In this document: one piece after another, positions 23,244 to 33,789 of the stretch
How the letters are laid out: each line of letters begins with the position of its first letter
How positions within the stretch are numbered: position 1 is the stretch's first letter
Source of the DNA: Pelomyxa schiedti
Lineage: Eukaryota; Evosea; Pelobiontida; Pelomyxidae
Assembly: GCA_020536535.1 (NCBI GenBank)
Contig: JAHLWZ010000421.1
Location: 715-52,575 of the forward strand
Length of the DNA: 51,861 nt
Reading direction: 5' to 3'
The notes under the pieces: generated by a model
What the model saw: only the letters and a program-made list of their open reading frames with translations
Told to the model about the DNA's origin: nothing
The model's database searches: none
Program-made: the position numbers and the translations under genes

Positions 23244-24762
23244 ATGGCGTCGACGGAAGACACGACGGGTAGCCTTGTGTGGGGGGCGCAGCAGCAGTCG
23301 TCGGGGGGCGGTGCTGGTGCGGGTGCGGGGGTTGTGTACTGCACCACCACGCCAAACGGGAACAACACAGCAGCGGGGGGGGGGCGGCACCAGCGGCACA
23401 CAGCCGCAGCTGCAGGGGGGTGGTGGAGGGGTGATGATGCCGATGATGCAACAGCAACAGCAACAGCAGCAGCAGCAACAAGGGGAGGGGGGCGGGGGCG
23501 GGGGGTACGCGAGCAGCGTGGGGGTGGTGGGGGTGGGGGGTGCGGGGACGCGGGAGGGGGGGGCCGGCGACGGCGGGGGGGCGACGCCACCTACCGAGCC
23601 ACTAGAGCAATGTATTTGCTCATTGGTGTTTGTTTGTTTGTTTATTGTGCACTAACATACATTTGTAGTAGTGTGTTTGTAAATTTCAAGTATTTTGTTT
23701 CTCTTAAGTTTAAAATTTAAAGTGGTTTTGTTGGTTAGTTTTTTTCTTTTTTTTTTCCTGGTTAACTGATGTAACCTACTGGGACTGGGAAGCACTCATG
23801 CCGGCGACATTGCAATTGATACATCAATATGCGTACCTTGACACCACGAACCCTGCTACTCCAATCACAAATCCGGCAACACCCAACTCACTGCACGAAC
23901 CATATGTATACACCAACGCCACACAGTACACACATAACCAACCGCATCCGTATCAACTGTGCACTACCGAGAACGGAGAGCAGGTAATTCTGGATCAAAT
24001 GGGTGGAATCTATGCCCCATCAATGCAAATGTGTGGGGTGAGTCTCCCTTCCATTATCAGTTAATGCATGATAGGGAACTATCTGCAGACGGTTATGAAC
24101 TGCCTCTCGATTACTCTGATCCAAAGTAACCTTGGGTCAAAAAAAAGACTTCTAACTCCAAATAGTAGTCCAACAGAGGAATACCAAACAAGTCCACGGA
24201 GATCAAAAAAAGTCGCGAAGCGGCCTACAAAGGACCTTCCCGAAGACAGGTTTCTCCTTGCATCACATTCTTTGATAATCCCCTTGTAGTTTGGCACAGC
24301 GAAGAGCAAAAAACCGGATGTCTGCTTCAATATCACGGAAACGGAAAAAGGAATACATAGCAACGCTGGAACAAACAAATACCAGACTAACAACGGAAAG
24401 ACTGGAGCTTCAACTGAAAGTGGCCACTCTTACAAACTATGCATGGGAATTAAAGCTCAAAGTTTGTTATACCTTTCCTTATCTGTAATAACAAACATCA
24501 GGTTGACGAAATGGAGAAACAGTGTGGCTCCCTAGAAATCGAACGCGAAGAAATCCTCAAAACCCTGGCACCAGCCCCATCATCACCCAGCCAACTACAA
24601 GCACTCTCACAAGTGTATCACAACCCACAAGAGGCCACACAAGAAGCCCAAGCTGCCAGAGTCATTGACATCAAGCCCATAATTCCACCCACACCACCCG
24701 AAAACACTCCTATAAAGCAAACGCAACCACCCCCACTTATCCTCGGAGGCCCTCACCTGTAA
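23244..24762 (+). CDS. bZIP transcription factor (ATF/CREB-like)
   Basis: The DNA-binding basic region is RRAKNRMSASISRKRKKEY, with the bZIP Asn and Arg at the N-x7-R spacing and a sequence close to the ATF6/CREB type. A leucine zipper follows (LEQTNTRLTTERLELQLKVA, continuing after an intron into VDEMEKQCGSLEIEREEILK). The tail is Pro-rich and ends at TAA 24762. Upstream are Asn/Thr/Pro-rich sequence (ATG 23798 exon) and a Gly- and Gln-rich first exon from ATG 23244. The first exon needs a frame change at a G10 run (23375-23384) for its downstream sequence (QPQLQ, poly-Q, ATPPTEPLEQ) to splice in frame. This is probably a homopolymer length error. If not, translation would begin at 23798. 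The intron near 24041 can be read either as one 51-nt intron or as two of 22-23 nt. Confidence 0.82.
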
Positions 24763-24884
24763 AGCAATTCAGTAAATCAACGAGCAAAACAAGCCTACAA
24801 ACATTCTCCTTTTCCAGACTTCATTCGTTCATCAGTTGCATCTCTAAATCTTGTCAAAAATTAAAAAAAAAAAAAGCAATTTCA

Positions 24885-25659
24885 GTGATGATAAAGGTAT
24901 CGTGGCATATCATTACATCGATAGCACAATGGTACGAGAAAATGGGAGTGCCGGATGCTGAAAGTGTACTCAAGAGGCTCGATCAAACCGCGGTGTTGCT
25001 CGACGCAAAGTGGAAAATACCATGCACTTCAATGAGGTGTCTTCCTTTGGTTTCTTTTCTTTTTTTTGTTAGAGTGTAATGTGAAGGTTTGGGATTTCTC
25101 CAATCATTGGCGTTGTTCCAGGCGTTGGTGATACAATTTCTGCTGTGATTTCTTGTGCACCAGTGATTGAAGCCTTTCGTTTGAAGGTAACCAGTAAAAG
25201 GAACGAATTCCTGTCTGATATGTGTTTGTAAAACAGGTGGGGGTGGAAGTACCTGTGAAGATGCTGGGGAATATCTTATTGGACTGGGCCGTGGGGATTA
25301 TTCCTGTGTTTGGTGATATGTTTGATTTTGGATTCCGAGAGAACCTGAGAAATGTTGCACTTCTGGAGCACGAACTGAGGAGGCAAGGCAGACTAGAGAG
25401 TCCAACAGAGGAACTTCTCCCGAATATATGCAAAGTGGCTGGTTCATGTGGTGTGAAAATGGGCCTCCAGCCAACCGGTAGAACGGCAGTGTTACTCACA
25501 AAAGTCTCAAAAAAGGTATCCTTGTGCAAAAGAATCAACAGGAGAATAGGCAGTAAGGTTTGGAATTGGTCACAAACACAAGCAGCCAGTGCTCTCCAGC
25601 ACACTCACAGGCGATTTGCATTCCACTCTATGTCAAGAGCATGGCCCCCACACTCCTAA
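24885..25659 (+). CDS. DUF4112 membrane protein
   Basis: The exons spell the DUF4112 pattern: RLDQTAVLLDAKWKIP, then after a splice RFGISPIIGVVPGVGDTISA, then VPVKMLGNILLDWAVGIIPV, GDMFDFGFRENLRNVALLE. The two G(I/V)(I/V)PG(V/F)GD hairpins and the RNLRN-type ending are the family hallmarks. The hydrophobic stretches suggest membrane association. The family occurs in bacteria, fungi and protists, and its biochemical role is unknown. The last 70 residues are basic and family-external. The start at ATG 24885 is provisional, because GTATCG nearby could be a donor. The gene lies between the bZIP gene (122 bp upstream) and Vps2 (144 bp downstream), all on the plus strand. Confidence 0.78.
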
Positions 25660-25803
25660 AGAACCCACTCTCATCTCTGCGTGTCCACCAAACACCGCTT
25701 TTGACCAACTTTCGTCCCTTTTTTTTTTTGATTTATTCCCATCAACACAAGAAGAACGGTTTTTGATTGCAGGTGTTGAGGCGTCGCTCTTGTGAGAGGC
25801 AAA

Positions 25804-27066
25804 ATGTCGTTCTTGTTCTCGGCACCCAAGAAAACACCCAAGGGTGAGTGTGTATTATGGGCGCGATTACCATGCCCGTGACTGATATTTTAAACAAAAC
25901 AAGGCCCTCTAATTCCTTTTTTTCTTATTTTATTCCAAGAGGTGATGAGAGAGCAACGCAGGGAGATACAGCGGAGCCAACGAAGTTTGGATCATGAAAT
26001 ATATGTATGCATTTGTAACTCAATAATAACGGCTGCTTTATCCTTACATTCGAATAAGGCATTACAACGTCAAGAACAAAAGGCCATCCTTGAAATAAAA
26101 AAAATGGCACGGTATTAACCCACAAATTACTAAGTACCTACTGTACTTACATCGTACTAAAGCCAAGGGCAAACCAGTGCTGCACGAATGTTGGCAAAGG
26201 AATTAGTAAACATACGGGACCAGAAGTCAAAATTAATCACCGCGAAATCACAGATGTCTACTATAAGCACCAAAACTGCAGTATGTAAATTTTCCGGTTA
26301 AAACTAGCATCAACCCCTTCGACAGACTGCTGCTGCCACACACGCCACAGCTACAGCTTTGTCTGGTGCCACAAAGGTATTCTTTTTGTTTCCCTTCAAA
26401 TGAGGGTAAATTTTAAAATTTACCACGAGTATAACTCTAGGCTATGACTGTTGCCAATGCTGCTACATCCACAACTGAAGTAACCAATATCATGACGGAA
26501 TACGCTAGACAATCTGAATTAATGGACATGAAGCAAGAGTAAACTGCTGACCCTTTCCTTCTTTCAACCTAACAACACCCATACAGAATGGTCAGTGATG
26601 CACTGGATGACCCTCTAGTAGATGAAGAGGCAGATGAAGTTGTGGACCAAGTCCTTGAGGGAATTGGCATTGAAGTAGGCGAACAGGTTTGTACTGCAGC
26701 CTAACACAAAATACAAACANNNNNNNNNNNNNNNNNNNNNNNNNNNNNNNNNNNNNNNNNNNNNNNNNNNNNNNNNNNNNNNNNNNNNNNNNNNNNNNNN
26801 NNNNNNNNNNNNNNNNNNNTGCACTGGATGACCCTCTAGTAGATGAAGAGGCAGATGAAGTTGTGGACCAAGTCCTTGAGGGAATTGGCATTGAAGTAGG
26901 CGAACAGGTTTGTACTGCAGCCTAACACAAAATACAAACACTCACTGTACCTTTCTAGTTGGATGAAGCCAAGGTGCCAGTAACTAAGGTGGCCACACCA
27001 AAGAAAAGTGCTGCTGAGGAGGATGCTGAACTGGACGCAATGATAGCAAAACTGGTCCGTTCATGA
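25804..27066 (+). CDS. vps2: ESCRT-III subunit Vps2/CHMP2
   Basis: Vps2 caps ESCRT-III filaments on endosomes and recruits Vps4 for membrane scission. The spliced protein begins MSFLFSAPKKTPKEVMREQ (family 'LFG..KTPEE'), continues LQRQEQKAILEIKKMARQGQ and RMLAKELVNIRDQKSKLITA, then ATKAMTVANAA, ITEY-type MTEYARQSELMDMKQEMVSD, and DEVVDQVLEGIGIEVGEQLD. It ends in the MIT-interacting motif AELDAMIAKLVRS. Eight or so short exons join in frame, for example CAA GA|GTAAAC...ACAG|A ATG. The exon encoding ALDDPLVDEEADE appears twice, on either side of a run of 100 N. The copies are exact and the flanks fit only one, so the real gene is intact and the gap is an assembly artefact. Confidence 0.92.
26599..26719 (+). 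repeat. 121-bp exact direct repeat, left copy
   Basis: This is identical, base for base, to 26820-26940. It covers most of one Vps2 exon and the start of the following intron, and ends exactly at the first N of the gap. Confidence 0.95.
26720..26819. other. assembly gap of exactly 100 N
   Basis: One hundred N, the usual placeholder for a gap of unknown size. Because the same 121 bp abut both sides, the neighbouring contigs overlap and nothing appears to be missing. Confidence 0.97.
26820..26940 (+). repeat. 121-bp exact direct repeat, right copy
   Basis: Second copy of 26599-26719, starting at the first base after the gap. The intron continues normally from here to the acceptor near 26959. 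Confidence 0.95.
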
Positions 27067-27185
27067 GCATTGTCTGTGTATGGTGTGCGTGGGCTATTGT
27101 GTGTTTATAAAAGAAAAAAGAAAAACTATAGGGTAGAAGCTGGTTTTTTTTTTTTTTTTTTTTTGTCAGAGGCAAAACTTGTTTG

Positions 27186-28047
27186 TTAGTGGTAGAGGAT
27201 CTCCCTCATCATCGAAAAAACGTGGGCCTGTTTCTGAATAAACATGTTCACCATCATAGCTGGAATGTTGCCCTTTGGATCCATATCTGGAACTTTAGTT
27301 AGTGCAAAAGGAAGGAAGGGGGAAAAAAGGCGAGCCTACGGGCAATTCGCGTAACATGACATGTACTCGGGCCTGTTGGCACAATCTTGAAAACGACTAC
27401 TGGACTGACAGCCCTCACGTAGTTCTTGCCAATTGGCGCCTCAGCGTGACCAACTGAGGTCCCGTAGAAGAATAGTGTGCCGTTTTCGCCTTCACCTTCG
27501 GCGAAGTCGCCAAAGCACACAACTGTCTCGCGGGGAGATATCATAATGGGAGCAGTTGAGCGTATAATCCACATCTGCCGGTCGAATGTTGTTTTGTGAG
27601 TTATGGGTTAACTGACACGAAGTGGATACTCACCGAGTACTGGTCATTTGGGCAATTCATCTTCACAACCTCAGCCACCTCGGGGCTGAATCTGCGAAAA
27701 CAAGTTAGAGACGCCCGCCCCTGCTAACTAATTGTGGGAGAGGGAGACCGGCCGGCGGGCCTTGCTTACTTTTTACGGGCGGCGGGGTCGCTTGTCTTCA
27801 ACAAAGCGAGTACGGCGGGAGCCGGGGCGGCGAAATCGGCCTCGCCCTTGACCAAGTGCACGGAGCCGACGGGGGGTGGGCGCGAGAACAGGCGTATGTC
27901 GTCGTTTGGCGACTTCTCGGAGTGCGAGACTGGCTGCCACCCGGCCTCGTCGAAGGCCAGCGCCCTCGCCTCGGCCTTCTTCGCGTCCATTATGGTCTTT
28001 ACAGAATCTGCGTCGGTCACGGTGGGGTACTCGGCTGTGGCGGCCAT
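27186..28047 (-). CDS. START-domain lipid-binding protein
   Basis: START domains bind sterols or phospholipids in a hydrophobic cavity. From ATG 28047 the protein reads MAATAEYPTVTDADSV, then the START opening EARALAFDEAGWQPVSHSEK and DIRLFSRPPPVGSVHLVKGE. Later exons give RQMWIIRSTAPIMISPRETV, VVCFGDFAEGEGENGTLFFY, VRAVSPVVVFKIVPTGPSTC, and the family ending DMDPKGNIPAMMVNMFIQKQ before TAA. The length (about 220 residues) is that of a single START domain with no other module, so it is probably a soluble cytosolic carrier or a StarD-like protein. Exon junctions keep frame. The start lies 53 bp from the divergent plus-strand gene at 28101. The ligand cannot be predicted. Confidence 0.83.
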
Positions 28048-28100
28048 CAGTTGTTTTTTTTGTTTCACCGTTACGAGAAAACGAAATCATCAAAACAAAA

Positions 28101-28703
28101 ATGTACGGTGGTACCCGTGCGAAAGGCATACCGCACCACGCAGGACTTATGACATTATTGGTAAACGCATGGTGCGCGTCAACGAAGCAGCAAAGGGTGC
28201 AAGACAGTGATCGAAGGCCTTCTCTTCAACGACTAAAGTGGTTTAAGAAACATGCTAACCCACACTTCATTGAACCGGTCAGGGACTACGATGATACAGT
28301 TACCATCCCATTTTCCCCTCTTGAAAGTCCGTTAGTCCCTACTGCTTCAGCCCCTTTACGTGGTCTGCCATGCAGATCTGTGGACTTCAGCTCGAGATTA
28401 GTAAAATGAAGTTGAGAGATGCAGAGAGGAAATTGCGAGAGTCTGAGAAGTAAGCCTTTTATTTTTTTGTTATGATCATGTACTACTTACAAAAGATAAG
28501 CCGCTGCCAAATGCGACGAGAACAGCAAAGCACCGGCTTCTTGGGGAGGGACCACCACCGGCGGGAGTGCCAACAACAATGGTAGCAACAGCATCAGTGG
28601 CAACATGGGACATGGCACCTGGAATTTTATTTGGCTCCTCACACTCGTTGGCTCGATCTATGCCGTACACTGTGGCATTCAGCAAGGGAAGCTCCAGCAG
28701 TAA
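28101..28703 (+). CDS. Small unrecognised protein with C-terminal membrane helix
   Basis: ATG 28101 opens a basic stretch (MYGGTRAKGIPHHAG, LKWFKKHANPHFIEPVRDYD). A likely splice (ACA|GTTACC...ATGCAG|ATC) leads to an amphipathic helix LQLEISKMKLRDAERKLRES. After another intron come an Asn/Gly-rich linker and a hydrophobic helix (WNFIWLLTLVGSIYAVHCGI) just before a TAA at 28701. This is a coiled coil plus C-terminal anchor, as in tail-anchored proteins. The last junction does not keep frame with the visible donor (AA|GTAAGC), so one splice or one base is wrong. The piece from ATG 28371 could also be a separate tiny gene. No family is recognised. Confidence 0.4.
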
Positions 28704-29067
28704 TTCCAGGAACACGTGACCGAATTCTCTGGCAGGAAATTCTGTGTTTGCTCATTACAACAGCAGCACCATCAGTAGTCCACAATTCCTACATCACCAC
28801 TGAATGCTTTCCTTCACATACAAATCTACCCTGCTGTTTTTTCTGATAGTGAAGTTTGTTGTGGCAGAGGCCCGTTTCGTAGATTCCAGAGCCATTCTCA
28901 GGGGAACGCAGGGCGATATGAGACAGCTGTCTTGCAGCCCGTTGTGACCAGTAATCCCATGATAAGGAACTGGAGATGACGATGGATCGGCGTCGCAGAA
29001 AACAAACACAGTGCGAATTCGGGTGATTGTTCATCTTTGTAGCCGCACCTTCGGTGGGAGTAGCGAG
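28704..29067. other. intergenic region upstream of the LRR-PP2C gene
   Basis: I see no supported gene. Short open frames on both strands lack protein-like composition. It probably holds the 3' end of the small gene and the promoter of the phosphatase gene. Confidence 0.45.
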
Positions 29068-32000
29068 ATGTCGTCGAATGGTGCACCCCCTCCTCCATCC
29101 CCTGCTCCCTCTACACAACCCCAACAATCAACAGCCGCGGTCAGGCTCGCACACCCCCCGCCCCCCAGATCTGGCGGCACCGCCCCGCCACCGCCGTCGC
29201 CCACCACCACGACCACCACCTCATCATCGTCGTCAACATCATCATCAACCAGCACAGCCTCAAGAAGCACAACGAGCAGCAGCAGCAGCAGCACGGGGGG
29301 TAGCAGCGGGGCGCAGCCACCACAGAGCACGGCGGCGTCTGTTGTTGCGTCGTTCTTGCACCACTATCTGCCTCAAACCCCGGCTCCCCCGCCACCGTCC
29401 CAACAACAACAACAACAACCCGGCTCCAAATCTACACACCCACCACAGAGGCTCATACTCAAATCAAAGGTATGTATATATTATGCCCCCTGCCTACCTA
29501 TCTTCTTATTATGTTCGGCCTGCGACACCCATATATATTAGGGACTGGTTAAATTGAACCCTGACCCCACTTTCCCCAATGTCACGTTTTTGGATTTGAG
29601 CTTCAATAATTTCACCGTATCTTCCATACTAGGTTTTGTTTTTCTAAACCTCACCTCCAGAAAATTCCACCAGAGCTTATGCAGATGCCCCGGCTTCAGA
29701 CACTCAAGTAGTCGCCAGTTCATTTCCTAACTCAGTAAAATCTCTCAGACTATTTTCCAACACAATCACTGTTATATCCAACGACCTTTGTCACTGTGCT
29801 TCCCTTGTTACTCTCGATTTAGGGTTTGCAAGCAAGTACCTTATTGCATGGTCACACTTTCAACAGGAAGAACAAAATCGACAAAATCCCATCTCACATC
29901 ACTCTGCTTACAAACCTCAAAGAACTAGACCTTAGTTTCAACAAGATAACTGCTGTAAGACTCAACTTTGGCAGCACTTGCTAATATACTACTAGAGCTC
30001 TTTTCCACCCGAGTTCGGCAGGATGACATCTCTTCAAACACTTACCCTCAGCATAAACGGTTTGGCATCTCTACCTGCATGTTTAAGTGATTTTTCGACA
30101 CTTGAAGCTGTATGTTATTTCTGCTGATAATTGAGGTAATAATGAACCATAGATTGATGTTTCCCACAACGACTTGACTACAATTCCCTATTCTGTACGT
30201 TTTTTTCCATTTCGTAGCAAAGCTTATAAACTACAGTTAGACCAAATGAGAGGTCTAAGTTCCTTGTCCTTATGTGGCAATTCTCTGAAAACAGTACCAA
30301 ATTTTCAGTCCTTATCACAATTAACAAGGTACCAAATAATGTATCATCAACCACATTGTAATCAAATCTAAAAGACTTGACTTACGGTGCAATATGTTAG
30401 TGGAATTGCCCCCTGAAATAGGTTGGAATAGAATCGCAACTGTTATTCTAACTTTGTCCCAAGGATGGCTCATTAATCTCACATCACTTCTTTTACAAAA
30501 AAATCTCCTTATTCGGCTACCAATTGAGATTGGACAACTTGGTTCTGTGAGAGAGCTCAACATTGGAGACAACATGCTGGAAGTACTTCCCTCTTCACTG
30601 CGGGCTCTCTCTTCTCTCAGGAAGCTTCTTGCGTGGCACAATCAACTCACTTACATACCAAGTGAGCTGGGTGACATGCATCTCAACGAAGTGGATTTAT
30701 CATTCAATAGCCTTCTGTCGTTGCCAGACACACTCAGTATCATGAATACGTTGGGTGTTGTGTCAGTCTCACACAATAGGCTAACCGAGTTTCCTGTCAA
30801 TTTGCCAACTGTGTTGGTACCTCTTTGTCGGTAGTATCAACTCTAATTTTATGTACAGTGTGAGCTTGACCTTTCAAGTAATGAGATTGCTGCAATTCCA
30901 TCTACGATCCAACAGTACACAAGTCTTAGAGCTCTCAATGTTTCACTCAATAGACTCTCCTATTTACCACATGATGTTGGTCACCTAGGCCGACAATTAA
31001 TGTATCTGAGTTCCCTGTATTTTTTCCCCTAATTTAATCACATTAGTGATTTCTCCCTTGGCTTCAACAAACTTTGTACAGTACCAGAGGAGCTAGGTGT
31101 TCTTGGGTCCCTTGTGAAACTAAACCTGGGTGCAAATAACTTGGGAAATGTCCCTGCTTCTTTGGGTACACTGCACTCGCTCCAACAGCTTTTACTTGGT
31201 TTTAACCATGTGTGTATCCCCTTATTTTTAGTTTAGAAATTTACCTCGTGCAGCTTGTGGATCTCCCAGATAACCTAGCTGGTTTGACTTCCCTGAACCT
31301 ATTGCAGCTCTCTGGGAATCACTTCAATAGAATTCCTCCAGTGGTGCTGACTATGTCTCATCTTCGTACTCTTTATCTTTCTGTGAACAATATTGGGGCT
31401 ATTCCAAAAGACATAACGCGATTAGTGGAACTTGAAGTTCTTGACTTTTCTGGTAACCCCATTAAAGATGTACATTCCCCACCTCTTGTCTTTGTGGAAC
31501 CAATCCTATTAGGCCACGCAAATTGGGGAGTTGTTTACTCTCAAGGACCTCAACTTGTCGTTTTGCGGTCTAAAGAAAGTTCCAAAGCCTTTTTACAATC
31601 TAACTAGTCTCGCTGGTCTCTTTTTTTTTGTATTTATTCTTTCCCTCTAAATTTCTAAGATTTGTACCTTGCGGGAAACAAGATTAGTGAAGTTTCAGAG
31701 GGGCTAGGACAACTTCCTTCCTTGCACCAACTTGTGCTTTCACATAACAAACTCTCAGAGGTTTTGCAAATTTCAAACCTTGAAACAATATAAATATAAC
31801 CTGCACAGATACCTCCCTTTATGCGGCCCCCAAACAAAAAATTATGGCTGAGAAGTGAAGGAAATTTGGATGTGGATAGAATTCGTTTCAAGTACAACAC
31901 TACACAACATTCCAATGAACCCCAGGCACGAGGTAGAAGAGCTAAGGTAAGTTGTTCAGTGATTGAGTGAGATCACTGATGAAGCACAGATTGCATGGTC

Positions 32001-33556
32001 TGAGACTTGTGGGAGAAGACCAGACATGCAAGGCAAGTACCCCATTTTTCTCATTGCTAATTTTACCCAGATTCTATGTGTGTTATGCCAACTTTCCGGG
32101 GAGTTCCAACCAATCACTTTGCGGCAATATTTGATGGACACTCTGGGTGCTCAACATCACAGGTTTACTTTGCTAGCTGTGGAGATGCTTAATATCCAGA
32201 CAGTATTGCGGGCAACACTTTGTAGAAGTACTCACGGAAAAGCTGACCCTTTCTGCTCCAGCCCAGGCTCTACTTCAAGCATTCAAAATCATGCAAACTC
32301 AGATATACGAGCATCAATTTAGTGATGGCACTACAGCTATTACTGTATTAGTAATGGATGAAGAGGTACCTCTCATTTACCGTGAAACCAACTCACTCCA
32401 GTAGTTAATCGTTGGGAACGTTGGAGACTCAAGAGGTTGCTTTTCACCCTTGTAGCATAGTAACAAAATACATTAGCTGTACTCTGCCAGGGTGGGCGTG
32501 CTGTTCCTCTCTCTCAGGACCACAAACCTGACTTGGAGAAAGCGAAAATACGCCAGCGAGGTATTCCTTCCGTTTTTAAGAGGTTTCAGCAAAACCAAAA
32601 CAAAAAGGTGGGTTTGTCACCCCAAATGGGAGAACTAATGGAGAATTGGCCCTCTCAAGATCTCTCGGGGATACATCATTAAATGTTTTCTAACTCCACA
32701 AAATTTCAACTCAACCATCTCACCTCTAATCTCAGCCATATGTTAGCAGTGAACCGGACATTAAACACTACCCCCTCTCCCCCAATGATGAGTTTGTAAT
32801 ACTGGCATGCGACGGAATCTGGGATGTATTATCATCTCAACAAGCTGTAAATATTGTAAGGTAAGTATAACCCCGGACCTCGCGCCCACGTCGTCCCATC
32901 ACACACCGCGTCGCATTCCCATTCGCGCTCACTAACTTCAAAACAGATCAACACTCTACGGAGGTTGCTCCAATGTAATAACTAACAACGAGAACGCCAC
33001 ACTGCCCCTCATGCCACAACCCACCACCACTCCCCCAACGCCCCCATCCCACGCCCACACTCCCGGCCTGTTCAGCCCCCGATCCACACACACGCCAACC
33101 ACACAACAGCAGCAGCAGCAAGCCCAGCAACAACAACAACAAACGGGGCTGCTGCCCCGGCCGCACTCACCACACCTCCAGCCCCAACCACAGCAGCAGC
33201 AGCAGCAGTACAGCAGCTACAGCAGCAGCCGCTCCAGCCCCGTCCTGTCCTCCTCGCCGGCCCCGCCCACTCCTTCCCTGTTCTCGATCCTCAACACGAA
33301 CAGCAACGGCAGCAGCAGCAGCAACTCGCCGCCCACTGCGTCGACATCGCCGCCGCCGAGGCCCACCACGCCGCCGTATGCGCCGTCGTCGCCGTCCACG
33401 CCGCACTCGGGGCACAGCGTGCACTGCACGCACTGCGGGGGGACCCTGGGCGGGGGTGGCAACACCCTGCGGGCCGCCGTGGCCCTGCGCGACGCAGCGT
33501 ACATCCTGGGCAGTGCTGACAACCTCAGTGTAATTGTGCTACAGTTTCAGGACTGA
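29068..33556 (+). CDS. Leucine-rich-repeat PP2C protein phosphatase (PHLPP-like order)
   Basis: The N-terminus (29068-29470) is P, T and S-rich and disordered. From about 29540 to 31800 there are roughly 20 LRRs, for example [33 protein letters not shown] and [20 protein letters not shown]. From about 31960 the PP2C domain follows in many short exons: [80 protein letters not shown], and the final [13 protein letters not shown]. The metal-binding Asp residues of these motifs are present, so it should be an active Ser/Thr phosphatase (animal PHLPPs vary at some of them). About 150 residues of Q, S and P-rich sequence are inserted between the NIVR helix and the GSADN strand. One intron uses a GC donor (AAG|GCAAGT near 32030). 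The start ATG follows a stop-free stretch; an upstream start is possible. Confidence 0.88.
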
Positions 33557-33789
33557 ACAGTCGAGGGAGATTAAAAATACAAAACCCACATGTTTACGTC
33601 CGTTTACTAAACATCGGATTCTTTGTAGCAAAGCATGCAAGAGCTTTTTTTTTTGCTGTTGGCCCGCATTGTGCTTCCAGCCAGTGTGTGCCTCCATCGT
33701 TACAAGGCACCTCCTGGCTGGAAAAACAATTTGTGCTAAAACAAAAAACACATGGCTTTTTTTACAACACAAGCATTAGCTGATTATGG

